From Planctomycetota bacterium (GTDB lineage Bacteria; Planctomycetota; Planctomycetia; Pirellulales; Thermoguttaceae), in contig JAKPGL010000117.1 in the NCBI GenBank assembly GCA_029550925.1, forward strand, positions 1 through 40,158: DNA of 40,158 nt. The letters are read 5' to 3'. The translations under genes and the position numbers were made by a program. The notes beneath the pieces are model-generated. The model was not told where the DNA came from and searched no databases. It saw nothing but the letters and a program-made list of their open reading frames with translations. Below, piece by piece: positions 28,266 to 36,828 of this stretch (position 1 is the first letter of the stretch; every line of letters begins with the position of its first letter).

Positions 28266-28757
28266 ATGGACGACACGAACGCCAAAAGCGGGGAAAATGT
28301 TTCGGCGGGAACCGCCTCGGTTCAGGCTCGGCCCATGGGGTGGAAACTGCTTGTGGGCCTGTTGGTGACGGCCCTGGTGGGAATGGTGGCAGGTTTTGTC
28401 GGGTTTTGGTTGGTGGTGCTTCAGCCCAAATCCGCCGAACCCTACCGAATGGCCTTAGAACTAGTCCAAAAAGACCTCCAGGTCCAGAAGGCCCTGGGCG
28501 AACCGATCGAAGAAGCCTCTTGGTACCTCCCCCCCAGCGGAGAAATGGAGTTAGAAGGCGGCCAAGGCCGGGCGTTTTACAGCTTCGACGTCAAGGGACC
28601 CAACGGCATGGCCAATGTGCGGGTCGAAGCCCGTTATCTTAACGGCCAATGGGGCCTGACGCTCCTGGACGTAACCGTCGCCGCCACCGGACACCGTATC
28701 CGTATCGACACCTCTTCTGCCGGCCCAGGCGACGAAGCCCCCAAATGGAAACCATAA
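28266..28757 (+). CDS. Coa1-like membrane protein (cytochrome c oxidase assembly factor family)
   Basis: A 163-residue protein with one N-terminal transmembrane helix (LLVGLLVTALVGMVAGFVGFW) after a short cytoplasmic tail, then a periplasmic alpha/beta domain. The domain resembles the Coa1/Tim21-type fold: a helix YRMALELVQKDLQVQKALGE followed by strands around GRAFYSFDVKGPNG and ANVRVEARYLNGQWGLTLLD. In mitochondria Coa1 helps mature the Cox1 subunit; bacterial relatives are widespread but their role is not established. AAAAAGGAG precedes the ATG. No cytochrome oxidase gene is in the window. Confidence 0.78.
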   Translation: MDDTNAKSGENVSAGTASVQARPMGWKLLVGLLVTALVGMVAGFVGFWLVVLQPKSAEPYRMALELVQKDLQVQKALGEPIEEASWYLPPSGEMELEGGQGRAFYSFDVKGPNGMANVRVEARYLNGQWGLTLLDVTVAATGHRIRIDTSSAGPGDEAPKWKP

Positions 28758-28850
28758 ACAATGCCCTGCCGCCCAGAACCCCTTGGAGGCCGCTCCCGGA
28801 GCCACTTCTGCGGATGCTCCTTCCCGGATTGACCGAAGGGACGCCCGATA

Positions 28851-28893
28851 TGTTTTGTCGCCTGTACAGACTCCGAACGGACGGAGCAAAACA
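28851..28893. terminator. Imperfect hairpin between convergent genes
   Basis: An outer stem TGTTTTG/CAAAACA (28851-28857 with 28887-28893) encloses an inner stem CTCCG/CGGAG (28871-28875 with 28882-28886). It lies between the converging Coa1-like and YgiQ-like genes and may serve both as a weak terminator. The T- and A-runs belong to the stem itself, so support is limited. Confidence 0.35.
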
Positions 28894-28908
28894 TTCACGC
28901 AGAATGGA

Positions 28909-31029
28909 TTACATCCCCGCCTGACGGCGGCGGGCGGTCTTTCGGCCTGGACGGTAGCCAGAACTTATCCGTTTGGATGGGGCCTCTGACGACAGGTCCG
29001 AAGGGAGCTTCTCCAGGTCGGCAAAATTGTCCTCTGCTCCACGTCCCGCCGTTGCAGGTTGGATGGAATCGGAGCGGGTGGGGTCTCTTCTTTGCCGACG
29101 GGCTTCCGCCGGCGGCTTGGCCGGAATCAGACATTCCGGGCCGTCGCCGATCAGGTCCTGCCGACCGGCTTCCTCCAGAGCCGCCCGCACATCAAAATAG
29201 TTCTCCGGTTTCCAGTACTGAAGCAAGGCCCGTTGCCATCGCCGCTCCCGGCCCCTGCGGGGCACATACACCGACTGGCCTGTCAGCGGATCCAGACTGG
29301 TCCAATACATGCAAGTGGACAAAGTACCCGGCGTAGGCAGAAAATCCTGTACCTGTTGCGGCCGAAGCCCTGAACGTTTCAAATAACAGGCCAGTTCGAC
29401 CATGCTCCGGAGGCTGCTGCCCGGATGGCCCGCGATAAAATACGGCGTCAGATATTGCTCTAGGCCTGCCCGGCGCGAAGCCGACTCAAAAACCCGTCGA
29501 AACTCTTCGAACTCTTCGATAGGCGGTTTTTTCATCAGTTCCAGCACCTTCGGGTCCGTATGTTCAGGAGCCACCTTCAAATGCCCGCCCACATGATGCC
29601 GGGCCAATTCTTCGACATATTCGGGCTGGCGTCGGGCCAGGTCCATCCGCACTCCCGAAGCGGCCAGCACCCGGCGAACACCCCGCACGTTTCGCACCCG
29701 GCGCAGCAGTCCCAACAACGGCTGATGGTCCACGGAAAAGAATCGGCAAATCGTCGGATGGAGGCAACTGAGCCGTCGGCACCGGGCCTGCAATTGCGGT
29801 CGTCGGCAATGCATCCGATACACATTGGCGGTCGGGCCGCCCAGATCGCTAATGACCCCAGAAAATCCCGGCATGTGAGCCAGCCGACGGACTTCCCCGA
29901 CAATGGACCGTTCCGATCGGTTTTGGACGATCCGGCCTTCGTGCAGCGCGAGCGAGCAGAAGCTACATCCGCCCGGACAACCCCGCACTATTTGAACAGA
30001 TGTTTCCACCACCTGCAAGGCCGGGATCGGTTCCTGATAGCTCGGATGCGCCCGGCGCGTAAACGGAAGGCCGTAAATCCAGTCCATTTCCGCCTCAGCC
30101 AGCGGCAGGTCGGGCGGATTGACCACCACCGCTTCCGGGCCATGATACTGGACCAATCGTCGGGCATTGTACGGATTGGTCTCCCGATAGGCGAGCGCGG
30201 TCATCCGGGCGAACGCCTCCTTGCTGGTCGAAACCTCCTCATAACTAGGTAGTACCAATGTCTCCACTTGGGAGGGAAGAGCTATGAGTTGGGCAGCCGG
30301 TTCGGATTCCGATCCCCTTTCAGGAGCGGGTTCGACAGACGTCGAGCCGAGGCAAAGCGGGCGGGCTTCTCGGACCAGGGGTTCCGGCAGCGGTTCTTTC
30401 GCTCCAACCCGATACGCCGTCCCACGCAAATCCCGCAAGTTTTTCACTGGTTCGCCGGAGGCCAACCGCCGCACGATCTCCACCAACACCCGTTCGCCCA
30501 TGCCATAGACCAGTAGGTCCGGCTTAGCGTCCATGAGGATGCTGCGGCGGACCTTATTGCTCCAATAGTCGTAGTGGGCCAGTCGGCGGAGGCTGGCTTC
30601 GATGCCGCCGGCAATCACCGGCACCCCCGGATAGGCCTCCCGGGCCCGCTGACAGTAGGCCAACGTGGCCCGGTCCGGTCGCAGACCAATCCGCCCGCCT
30701 GGACTGTACGCATCGTCATTTCGCCGCTTTCGATTGGCCGTGTAGTGATTGACCATCGAGTCCATATTGCCGGCGCTAACGGCAAAGCAGATCCGAGGCC
30801 GACCGAACTGCCGCCACGGCTGGCAGGAGCGCCAATCGGGCTGGCTCAGAATAGCCGTCCGAAAACCAGCCGCCTCAAGAGTGCGTCCCAAAATGGCCAT
30901 CGCAAAACTGGGATGATCCACGTAGGCGTCGCCGGTTACAAAGACCACATCCACCACGTCCCAACCGCGTCGGTGCACCTGGTCGGGCGTCATGGGCAAA
31001 AAATCTTCACTTCTGCCGCCGTGGACCAT
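28909..31029 (-). CDS. YgiQ family radical SAM protein
   Basis: A 706-residue member of the UPF0313/YgiQ group. The N-terminal half has the family features ([60 protein letters not shown]). The radical SAM core carries the 4Fe-4S motif CPGGCSFC in [20 protein letters not shown], followed by [15 protein letters not shown]. The C-terminus includes [18 protein letters not shown] and ends in a basic low-complexity tail. Substrate is unknown for the whole family. The ATG at 31029 has AAGGAT upstream. It follows gatA on the same strand after 90 bp and may be read from the same transcript. Confidence 0.9.
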   Translation of the reverse strand: MVHGGRSEDFLPMTPDQVHRRGWDVVDVVFVTGDAYVDHPSFAMAILGRTLEAAGFRTAILSQPDWRSCQPWRQFGRPRICFAVSAGNMDSMVNHYTANRKRRNDDAYSPGGRIGLRPDRATLAYCQRAREAYPGVPVIAGGIEASLRRLAHYDYWSNKVRRSILMDAKPDLLVYGMGERVLVEIVRRLASGEPVKNLRDLRGTAYRVGAKEPLPEPLVREARPLCLGSTSVEPAPERGSESEPAAQLIALPSQVETLVLPSYEEVSTSKEAFARMTALAYRETNPYNARRLVQYHGPEAVVVNPPDLPLAEAEMDWIYGLPFTRRAHPSYQEPIPALQVVETSVQIVRGCPGGCSFCSLALHEGRIVQNRSERSIVGEVRRLAHMPGFSGVISDLGGPTANVYRMHCRRPQLQARCRRLSCLHPTICRFFSVDHQPLLGLLRRVRNVRGVRRVLAASGVRMDLARRQPEYVEELARHHVGGHLKVAPEHTDPKVLELMKKPPIEEFEEFRRVFESASRRAGLEQYLTPYFIAGHPGSSLRSMVELACYLKRSGLRPQQVQDFLPTPGTLSTCMYWTSLDPLTGQSVYVPRRGRERRWQRALLQYWKPENYFDVRAALEEAGRQDLIGDGPECLIPAKPPAEARRQRRDPTRSDSIQPATAGRGAEDNFADLEKLPSDLSSEAPSKRISSGYRPGRKTARRRQAGM

Positions 31030-31119
31030 TTTGGAAATCCTTCTGGCCGGCCTTATGACGCATTAGGAAGGCAGAGAACCAAGGCCGCCGGTAAACCATG
31101 GAGCGGGGCTTTATCTATT

Positions 31120-32682
31120 TTATGGCCGACGGGCAACCAGCTTTTCTAGCGGCGGACGGCGTCGCCAATCGGTCGCCTGCTGGAACATGGCCGCCGCCCG
31201 CAGAAGCCGATCTTCTTCAAACGCCGGCGCTTGCAAATGCAGCCCGATCGGCAACCCCAGCCGGGAAAATCCGCACGGAATGGAGACCCCGCAAATGCCC
31301 GCCAAATTGGTTACCACCGTATAGAGATCAAATAGATACATCGCCAGCGGATCGTCGATCTTTTCGCCTAGCCGAAACGCCGGCGAAGGAGTAACAGGTC
31401 CTAAGATCACATCGACCTCTTGAAACGCCTGGTCAAAATCCTGGCGGATCAGACGCCGCACTTTCAGGGCCTTCAAGTAATAGGCCTCATAGTAACCGGC
31501 GCTGAGGGCGTATGTGCCGAGCATGATACGGCGTTTGACTTCTGCGCCGAACCCTTCCGAACGGGTTTGCCGAAACATCCGCACCAGCGGCGTGTCCAGT
31601 TCTTCCAGGGCGGTTTGGTTGCCTGTACGGCGTAAGAGGGCCTCTTCGGCCTCCAACTGGGCCCGCATGGCCTGCTCCGGCGTCCGATAGCCAAAATGCA
31701 CCCCGTCATACCGGGCCAAATTGCTGGACGCCTCCGACGGGGCGATGATGTAATAGGCGGCCACTGCATATTTGCTGTGCGGCAGATGAACTTCCCGAAT
31801 CGTCGCCCCCAGAGAACGATACACCCGGACCGCCTCCTGCACCGCCTGAGCCACCTCTTCGTCTAGGCCCTCCGTGTAATGCTCCGGCACAACGCCGATC
31901 CGAAGCCCCTGGAGTTTTTCGCCGACAGTTTTGGAATACGGGGGGACCGGCCTGGGGACGGAGGTAGAGTCCTTCGGATCATGCCCGGCCAGGACTTCCA
32001 AGAGCAGGGCGGCGTCTTCCACCGTGCGGGCCAAGGGGCCGATCTGGTCCAAACTGGAGGCGAACGCCACCAGGCCGTATCGACTGACCCTGCCATAGGT
32101 AGGTTTTAGCCCAACCACACCGCACAAGGCAGCCGGTTGCCGGATGGAACCGCCTGTATCGGTCCCGACCGAAAGGGGAGTCATTCGTGCCGCCACACAA
32201 GCAGCCGACCCGCCGCTGGAACCGCCCGGAATCCGCTCGAAGTCCCACGGATTCCTGGTTTTCTGAAAGGCAGATGTTTCGGTCGATCCGCCCATGGCAA
32301 ACTCGTCCATATTAGTTCGGCCCAACAGGATGGCATCGGCCTGCTTGAGCCGTTGGACGACCGTAGCATCATACGGGGGCCGAAAATCGGCCAACATTCG
32401 GGAGGCGCAGGTGGTGGGCACATTCAGGGTGCAGAGGTTATCTTTAATGGCTACCGGAAGCCCCGCCAACGGACCAACCGGTTCGCCAACCTGCCGACGG
32501 CGGTCGATCTGGGCGGCCTGGGCCAAAGCCGCTTCGGCCCCCACCTGCAAAAAGGCCCCAACCAGGCCGTCCCAGCGGGCTATCTGATCCAGACAGGCTT
32601 GGACCAGTTCGACGGCCCGCACTTGGCCAGAGTTCAATAGCTCCAAAAGTTCGGCAGCGGTATGTTCCAGCAAATCGGTCAT
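31120..32682 (-). CDS. gatA: Asp-tRNA(Asn)/Glu-tRNA(Gln) amidotransferase subunit A
   Basis: A 520-residue amidase-signature protein that supplies ammonia from glutamine to mischarged Glu-tRNA(Gln)/Asp-tRNA(Asn). The Ser-cisSer-Lys triad is visible: Lys in PVAIKDNLC, the cis-Ser in GTDTGGSIRQPAALCG and the nucleophile Ser in GGSSGGSAACVAARM. VGLKPTYGRVSRYGLVAFAS is the conserved family segment. The start ATG at 32682 follows GGGGGA; a TTG four codons upstream is rejected. It lies downstream of gatC by 110 bp. The partner gatB is not in the window, so the complex is encoded at two loci. Confidence 0.95.
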   Translation of the reverse strand: MTDLLEHTAAELLELLNSGQVRAVELVQACLDQIARWDGLVGAFLQVGAEAALAQAAQIDRRRQVGEPVGPLAGLPVAIKDNLCTLNVPTTCASRMLADFRPPYDATVVQRLKQADAILLGRTNMDEFAMGGSTETSAFQKTRNPWDFERIPGGSSGGSAACVAARMTPLSVGTDTGGSIRQPAALCGVVGLKPTYGRVSRYGLVAFASSLDQIGPLARTVEDAALLLEVLAGHDPKDSTSVPRPVPPYSKTVGEKLQGLRIGVVPEHYTEGLDEEVAQAVQEAVRVYRSLGATIREVHLPHSKYAVAAYYIIAPSEASSNLARYDGVHFGYRTPEQAMRAQLEAEEALLRRTGNQTALEELDTPLVRMFRQTRSEGFGAEVKRRIMLGTYALSAGYYEAYYLKALKVRRLIRQDFDQAFQEVDVILGPVTPSPAFRLGEKIDDPLAMYLFDLYTVVTNLAGICGVSIPCGFSRLGLPIGLHLQAPAFEEDRLLRAAAMFQQATDWRRRPPLEKLVARRP

Positions 32683-32792
32683 ATTTTCCCCCAAAAGAGG
32701 TAAGAATATGAACTGCCCCCCAGATGGAACACCTTAAATCTCTATGATCCCGGCCAGTTGGACAGACGAAGGTACTTTACAGAAAAGAGGGA

Positions 32793-33086
32793 TTAAACCT
32801 CCCCCAAAACAGCGGGCACCCGATAACACTCTTCATCTCGGTGGGGAGCGTTGGCCAGGGCCAATTCCCGCGACAAACTGGGTTCCGCCCGGTCTTCACG
32901 AAAGACATTGGCCATTTCCACGGCATGGGCCATCGGCTGGACCCCCTCCGTATCCACCTCCCTCAATAGGGCCATATAGTCCAGAACCCTCCCCAGTTGA
33001 GTGGTCATTATATCCACTTCCTGGGGGTCAAGCAGCAATCGGCCTAACAGGGCCACTTTTTGAACTTCCTCCCGGGAAATGGCCAT
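32793..33086 (-). CDS. gatC: Asp-tRNA(Asn)/Glu-tRNA(Gln) amidotransferase subunit C
   Basis: A 97-residue small subunit that stabilises GatA and the GatA-GatB interface. It has the usual layout: N-terminal helix EEVQKVALLGRLLLDPQEVD, a second helix LGRVLDYMALLREVDTEGVQ, then the conserved PMAHAVEMANVFREDRAEPS loop. AGAGGAAAG precedes the ATG. It lies between rpmB and gatA on the same strand. Confidence 0.93.
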   Translation of the reverse strand: MAISREEVQKVALLGRLLLDPQEVDIMTTQLGRVLDYMALLREVDTEGVQPMAHAVEMANVFREDRAEPSLSRELALANAPHRDEECYRVPAVLGEV

Positions 33087-33237
33087 GAGAGCTTTCCTCT
33101 AGTAAGAAGGAGACATTCGCGGACAGTCCCCTAGGGAGAGAAACCTTTTTCTGGAAAGGACAGGGGATTGATTTAGCCAGTGCCCGAAGTCGTTGATGCC
33201 CCCCTCCGGCCGCTCGTACCTAAACCAGGGCAACGCC

Positions 33238-33609
33238 TTACGTTTTTTTCTTTTTTTGTTTGGGTTTGGAAGGGGCCTGGTCGGTTTGGGGGGCTGGTTC
33301 CGGAGAGGGTTTTGCAGGGGCTGCTAGGGAAGATTCCTGCCCGGCTTCCGATGCGGGCAGCTTAAACGGGGCAACTCGGATAATTCGGGTTACTGCCCCG
33401 CTCCGCAGACATTGGGTACAAATCCGAATTCGTTTATGGGTCCCATTGGGGGTGGTGATCCGTACCCGTTGGAGATTAGGCCGAAATTGCCGAGGAGAAA
33501 TCCCGGTAACCTTCGTTCCCACCCCGCCGAGGTATTTGGCCTTCCCACGAGTGGTAATCTGATTGCCCATCACGATCTTTTTGCCGCAAATTTCGCATTC
33601 TCTCGACAT
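33238..33609 (-). CDS. rpmB: 50S ribosomal protein L28 with extended Lys/Pro tail
   Basis: A 123-residue L28. The core (about 1-80) reads MSRECEICGKK, VTGISPRQFRPNLQRVRI and RIRICTQCLRSG, with Cys5, Cys8 and a C-terminal CxxC pair forming a probable zinc site. The family is usually 60-80 residues; here a 40-residue tail rich in Pro, Ala, Gln and ending in a run of Lys follows (APAKPSPEPAPQTDQ, then KPKQKKKK). The ATG at 33609 with AAGGGAAAG upstream is chosen; an in-frame extension of 37 codons lacks L28 features. It is first of the rpmB-gatC-gatA series. Confidence 0.93.
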   Translation of the reverse strand: MSRECEICGKKIVMGNQITTRGKAKYLGGVGTKVTGISPRQFRPNLQRVRITTPNGTHKRIRICTQCLRSGAVTRIIRVAPFKLPASEAGQESSLAAPAKPSPEPAPQTDQAPSKPKQKKKKT

Positions 33610-34156
33610 AGCTCGGCTCTTTCCCTTTTCTAATTTCTCAGTCCCTCGCAAAAGCCCATGTAATATCTGGGTAAAAATATAAGTATGCAGTCTATCAGGC
33701 CCGAACACAAGAGAGATCAATTATTATAATACCGAAAAGGGAGTAAAATCTAGGCCATCGGCGTCTTGGAAGCGAGATTTTGTTTTCCGGCCGAGGGCGT
33801 GAACCACGTAAAAAATGCCTTAACTTCTTTTATCAAAAAGACTTAGGGAAGAGATTCTAGCCAAATCCAAGCCGAATATCTCCGGGAATCCCCATGTGTT
33901 GATTTTCTCTGAAGGCCCTTCCTGCTATTGTTTCGATCTCTAGAAAACCCTGTTGCAGGGGCCAGCGTTGGAAGGGCAGAGGGCTGCCTTGAGGTGGGGC
34001 TTGTTGGCTGGGGGGTGTTAGAAGGCCGCTGGATGGGGTACCATAATAATTCCAGAGTTTCTTCCGCAAGGGCGACCATCAAAACCTGCCATGATATTTA
34101 CCCTGAGCAACCGCTCTTTCCACAACGTTGTTTTTTAACAGCATGAGGAGATACGT
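33610..34156. other. Divergent spacer between rpmB and corrinoid protein gene
   Basis: No gene is seen. It must hold promoters for both directions. On the minus strand TTATAAT-like AT-rich sequence lies near 33720-33730, and TTGTGT-N17-CATACT near 33685-33710 is a weak candidate for rpmB. I looked for a cobalamin riboswitch in front of the corrinoid gene and found no convincing B12-box. Confidence 0.5.
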
Positions 34157-34795
34157 ATGGCAAAGCCGGAAGAATTGTATGATGCGATCTTGACGGGCAA
34201 TGCGAAAATGGCGGAGGAGGCGGCCCAAGCTGCCTTGGATGCCAATATCGATCCGAATGAACTGTTGACCAAATACATGATCCCAGCCATGGATGAAGTG
34301 GGCCGGCGCTTCGAGTGCAATGAGTATTTTGTGCCGGAACTTTTGATTGCGGCCCGGGCAATGAAAAAGGCGCTGGAGCTATTGACGCCGAGACTGGCCG
34401 CTGCCGGGGCCAAGGCCGCTGGCCGGGTGGTGATCGGCACGGTCCAGGGCGACTTGCACGACATTGGCAAAAACCTGGTGGCTTCCATGCTTGAAGGCGG
34501 CGGGTTTGAAGTTACCGACTTAGGTATTGACGTACCACCGGAACGTTTCGTCGAAGCCGCCCGGGAGAAAGGCGACGGCGCCATCGTGGCGATGTCCGCC
34601 CTGCTTACGACCACGATGACCATGATGAAAAAAGTCATTCAGGCGTTGGAAGAGGCCGGGTTGCGATCCAAGGTCAAGGTCATTGTCGGCGGGGCGCCGG
34701 TTACCCAGCAATACGCCGAGCAGATCGGTGCGGACGGCTACAGCGACAATGCGAGCGGCGCCGTGGCTCTAGCCCGCCGCCTGGTGGGCGCGTAA
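34157..34795 (+). CDS. Corrinoid (B12-binding) methyl-carrier protein
   Basis: A 212-residue corrinoid protein of the MtaC/MtbC type that carries a methyl group on cobalt. The N-terminal helical cap (1-85) includes PAMDEVGRRFECNEYFVPEL. The Rossmann-like B12 domain contains DLHDIGK with His101 as the lower axial ligand, plus IVAMSALLTTTMTMMKKVI and VIVGGAPVTQQYAEQIGADG. TGAGGAG precedes the ATG. The methyltransferase 84 bp downstream is the obvious partner. No MtaB/MttB-like substrate methyltransferase or corrinoid reactivase is adjacent, so the methyl acceptor or donor is unknown. Confidence 0.92.
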   Translation: MAKPEELYDAILTGNAKMAEEAAQAALDANIDPNELLTKYMIPAMDEVGRRFECNEYFVPELLIAARAMKKALELLTPRLAAAGAKAAGRVVIGTVQGDLHDIGKNLVASMLEGGGFEVTDLGIDVPPERFVEAAREKGDGAIVAMSALLTTTMTMMKKVIQALEEAGLRSKVKVIVGGAPVTQQYAEQIGADGYSDNASGAVALARRLVGA

Positions 34796-34879
34796 GCCGA
34801 GCGCGGCCTTCCCCTTTTCAGCCTTTCTTCTCGAAGAGATTTCCTGCGGGAAAGGTCTCGGTTTTCCCAGGAGTTTTTT

Positions 34880-35755
34880 ATGCCCATTGAAGGTTTGAGC
34901 ATCATTGGCGAGTCGATCAACGATTCCGTGCCTTCGACGCATCAGATGTTCGAGGCGGGCGATTGGGACGGTATTATGGAGTTGGCCCGGACGCAGGACG
35001 CCGGCGGGGCGGCCTATATTGATGTGAATGTCGGGATGCGGACCGCCGACTTCATGGCCGAGGCCGTCCGACGGATCCAACAGGTTACCCGCAAGCCGCT
35101 CGCGATTGACACGCCGGATCAAGACTTGGCCCGTGCAGGGCTGGAAGCGTACGACCCGGCCAAAGCCGACGGCCAGCCGCCCATCCTCAATTCCATCTCT
35201 CCGCTTCGGACTCGTATGTTCGATCTGTGGGCGATCCAGCCGTTTCGGCCCATCCTGCTCGTCTCCGAGCACGAGGTGGACGGTCGCGCCCAGCCGTGCC
35301 GAACCCCGGAAGAAACCTATCGGGCCGCCCAATGCCTGCTCCGGGAAGCCCTCCGTCGATGCCCGGGACTCGGAAACCAGGATTGCATCTTCGATCCGGG
35401 CATTGCGCCGATCGGCTCCGACGTGGAAGGCAACCTGGTTCGGCTTATCCGGGCGATGGAGATGATCCATAACGATCCCGAATTCGCCGGAGTGCATTTT
35501 TCCGTAGGACTGAGCAATTTTACGGTGATGCTTCCTTCGCGGCGGGCGGACGGTTCGCCGGTGAAAGGTCCTCTGGAAAGCGCCTTCATCACCAAGGCCA
35601 AACCGCTGGGGCTGGACATGATTGTCGGCTCGGTGAAACGCCGGTATGAGCTTTTGCCGCCGGAACACCCGGCCATGCAATGCCTGGAAGATTGTTTGCA
35701 GCGGCCCGGTTTTGACGCCCTCATGCGGGTCCGACAGTTCTACACAGAATCGTAA
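34880..35755 (+). CDS. Methyltetrahydrofolate:corrinoid methyltransferase (pterin-binding)
   Basis: A 291-residue TIM-barrel pterin-binding enzyme of the dihydropteroate-synthase-like superfamily, resembling AcsE/MtgA methyltransferases that move a methyl group between methyl-H4folate and a corrinoid protein. Motifs: GLSIIGESIND at the start, QDAGGAAYIDVNVG, KPLAIDTPDQDL, ILNSISPLR, DCIFDPGIAPIGSD and HFSVGLSNFTVMLP near the C-terminus. CAGGAG lies 7 bases before the ATG. With the preceding corrinoid protein it forms a two-gene one-carbon module. The direction of methyl flow is not determined by sequence. Confidence 0.9.
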   Translation: MPIEGLSIIGESINDSVPSTHQMFEAGDWDGIMELARTQDAGGAAYIDVNVGMRTADFMAEAVRRIQQVTRKPLAIDTPDQDLARAGLEAYDPAKADGQPPILNSISPLRTRMFDLWAIQPFRPILLVSEHEVDGRAQPCRTPEETYRAAQCLLREALRRCPGLGNQDCIFDPGIAPIGSDVEGNLVRLIRAMEMIHNDPEFAGVHFSVGLSNFTVMLPSRRADGSPVKGPLESAFITKAKPLGLDMIVGSVKRRYELLPPEHPAMQCLEDCLQRPGFDALMRVRQFYTES

Positions 35756-35795
35756 GTAGTTCTGCGATGGGGAATCGCAAGAGCAGGTCCCGATA

Positions 35796-35826
35796 CGAAC
35801 GAGCATCGTTCGGGTACGTCCTTTTT
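35796..35826 (+). terminator. Possible terminator after methyltransferase
   Basis: CGAACGA-GCA-TCGTTCG (35796-35812) is a perfect 7-bp stem 40 bp past the stop. A T-run (35822-35826) follows but is spaced nine bases from the stem, so efficiency is doubtful. Confidence 0.4.
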
Positions 35827-35931
35827 CTGGGGCCGCGAAAATTTCCACGAAAACTCCCGATGCTTATTGGGGCGACAAGGACCGGGTTTGTCAAACCCTT
35901 TCGGATCATAACTCCTGAAGAAGCTCTGTAG

Positions 35932-36148
35932 CGACACGAGCGGTATCGAGCTTTCAGCGGCCAAGAGGAGCTGAAAGTCGCATTGGACTTGCATAAGTTT
36001 GCCTGCAATGTGGCCCGGCAGGGCATCCGACGCCAATTTCCCGCATGCTGCGCCGGAAGAAGTGGATACGATGTTGCGTCAGCGCATTGAGCTGGCCCGA
36101 TCGGAACAGATATTCCGGTTTGTCCAGGCCCATCGACATAGACCTTAA
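35932..36148 (+). pseudogene. Frameshifted small helical protein (partner of nucleotidyltransferase)
   Basis: One frame encodes EELKVALDLHKFACNVARQG followed by IRRQFP, and then the sequence continues one frame on as FPHAAPEEVDTMLRQRIELA and on to a TAA at 36148. A single extra base near 36040-36043 (CCCG for CCG) explains the break. The start is not clear; a stop lies at 35929. The joined product, about 70 residues, matches the layout of a small helical family I know next to nucleotidyltransferase genes in planctomycetes, and closely resembles the broken copy at 38393. TAATG at its end overlaps the start of the next relic, the usual coupled arrangement. Confidence 0.6.
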
Positions 36149-36418
36149 TGGACAGAGTATAACCATTGGTGTCTCCCCATGTTGGCGTATGGTGGGAAGG
36201 CGGCGCTAGCCGCCGACAGGCCGCTTGTTTTAGCCTTTCCTCCATCCGGGAACTCCCCTGGAGAAGATTTGGGTTGACCGAGCGACGCCGCCGGCGTCTA
36301 TGCCGTCCAGGTCGATCCGCTCGATCTGGGCTATCTCCGCCAATGGGCAGCCTATCTCCAAGTCCACCGGGAATTGGAAGAGCTGCTTGCCGGTAAAATT
36401 CGCCCTAAAATGACATAA
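36148..36418 (+). pseudogene. Relic of a MNT-type nucleotidyltransferase
   Basis: An ATG at 36148 overlaps the stop of the upstream relic but runs only four codons to TAA. The central part has no recognisable nucleotidyltransferase core, suggesting a large deletion. The 3' end, in another frame, reads AAGVYAVQVDPLDLGYLRQW and then AAYLQVHRELEELLAGK to a TAA at 36418. This resembles the C-terminus of nucleotidyltransferase-domain proteins (pattern VQ.D.LDL.YLR.WA..L...ELL). The call rests on pattern memory, not on a search. Confidence 0.5.
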
Positions 36419-36486
36419 TCAGCAAGGGGGGATTCCCCAGGAGACTTTCTTTTCGGGTTATATGGTATATGGAAAGGGATCGGTCG

Positions 36487-36795
36487 ATGGTGCTATTGGA
36501 TTTTACGATGTTTCCCTTGGACAAGGGGCCGAGCGTGAGCCAATACGTGGCCCGCAGCTTGGAAATTATCGAGGCCAGCGGCTTGGACTACCGTACCCAT
36601 GCCATGGGTACCATCCTGGAAGGCCCGTTGGACCGCTGTCTGGAGGTGGTCCGACAGTGTTTTGAAGCCATGGCCCAAGACTGCGACCGAATTGAGTGTA
36701 TTATCAAGTTCGACTATCGCCGAGACCGCGTCGGCGGATTAGAATCAAAGGTAGCCAAGGTCGAATCGCTCCTTGGCCGACCGCTGAAAAAATAG
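36487..36795 (+). CDS. MTH1187 family thiamine-binding protein
   Basis: A 102-residue protein of the YqgV/UPF0045 family, whose members form small ferredoxin-like tetramers that bind thiamine or its relatives. It shows MVLLDFTMFPLDKGPSVSQY, SGLDYRTHAMGTILEGPLD, and FDYRRDRVGGLESKVAKVE. AAAGGGA lies 8 bases before the ATG at 36487, so this start is preferred over the in-frame ATG at 36469 (six residues longer). It lies 33 bp upstream of the GlcD-like gene and is likely co-transcribed with it. Confidence 0.85.
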   Translation: MVLLDFTMFPLDKGPSVSQYVARSLEIIEASGLDYRTHAMGTILEGPLDRCLEVVRQCFEAMAQDCDRIECIIKFDYRRDRVGGLESKVAKVESLLGRPLKK

Positions 36796-36828
36796 TTCTT
36801 AAGCCAATCCTCGATGAGGACGCGCCGT

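Noticed and set aside
33610-33720. Longer N-terminus for ribosomal protein L28
   Set aside because: The 37 extra codons are leader sequence; L28 begins at the ATG with AAGGGAAAG upstream.
33721-34156. Cobalamin riboswitch before the corrinoid protein gene
   Set aside because: No recognisable B12-box or surrounding conserved helices were found by eye.
34769-35848. 359-codon minus-strand frame opposite the methyltransferase
   Set aside because: Antisense shadow; the plus strand has conserved pterin-binding motifs and a ribosome binding site.
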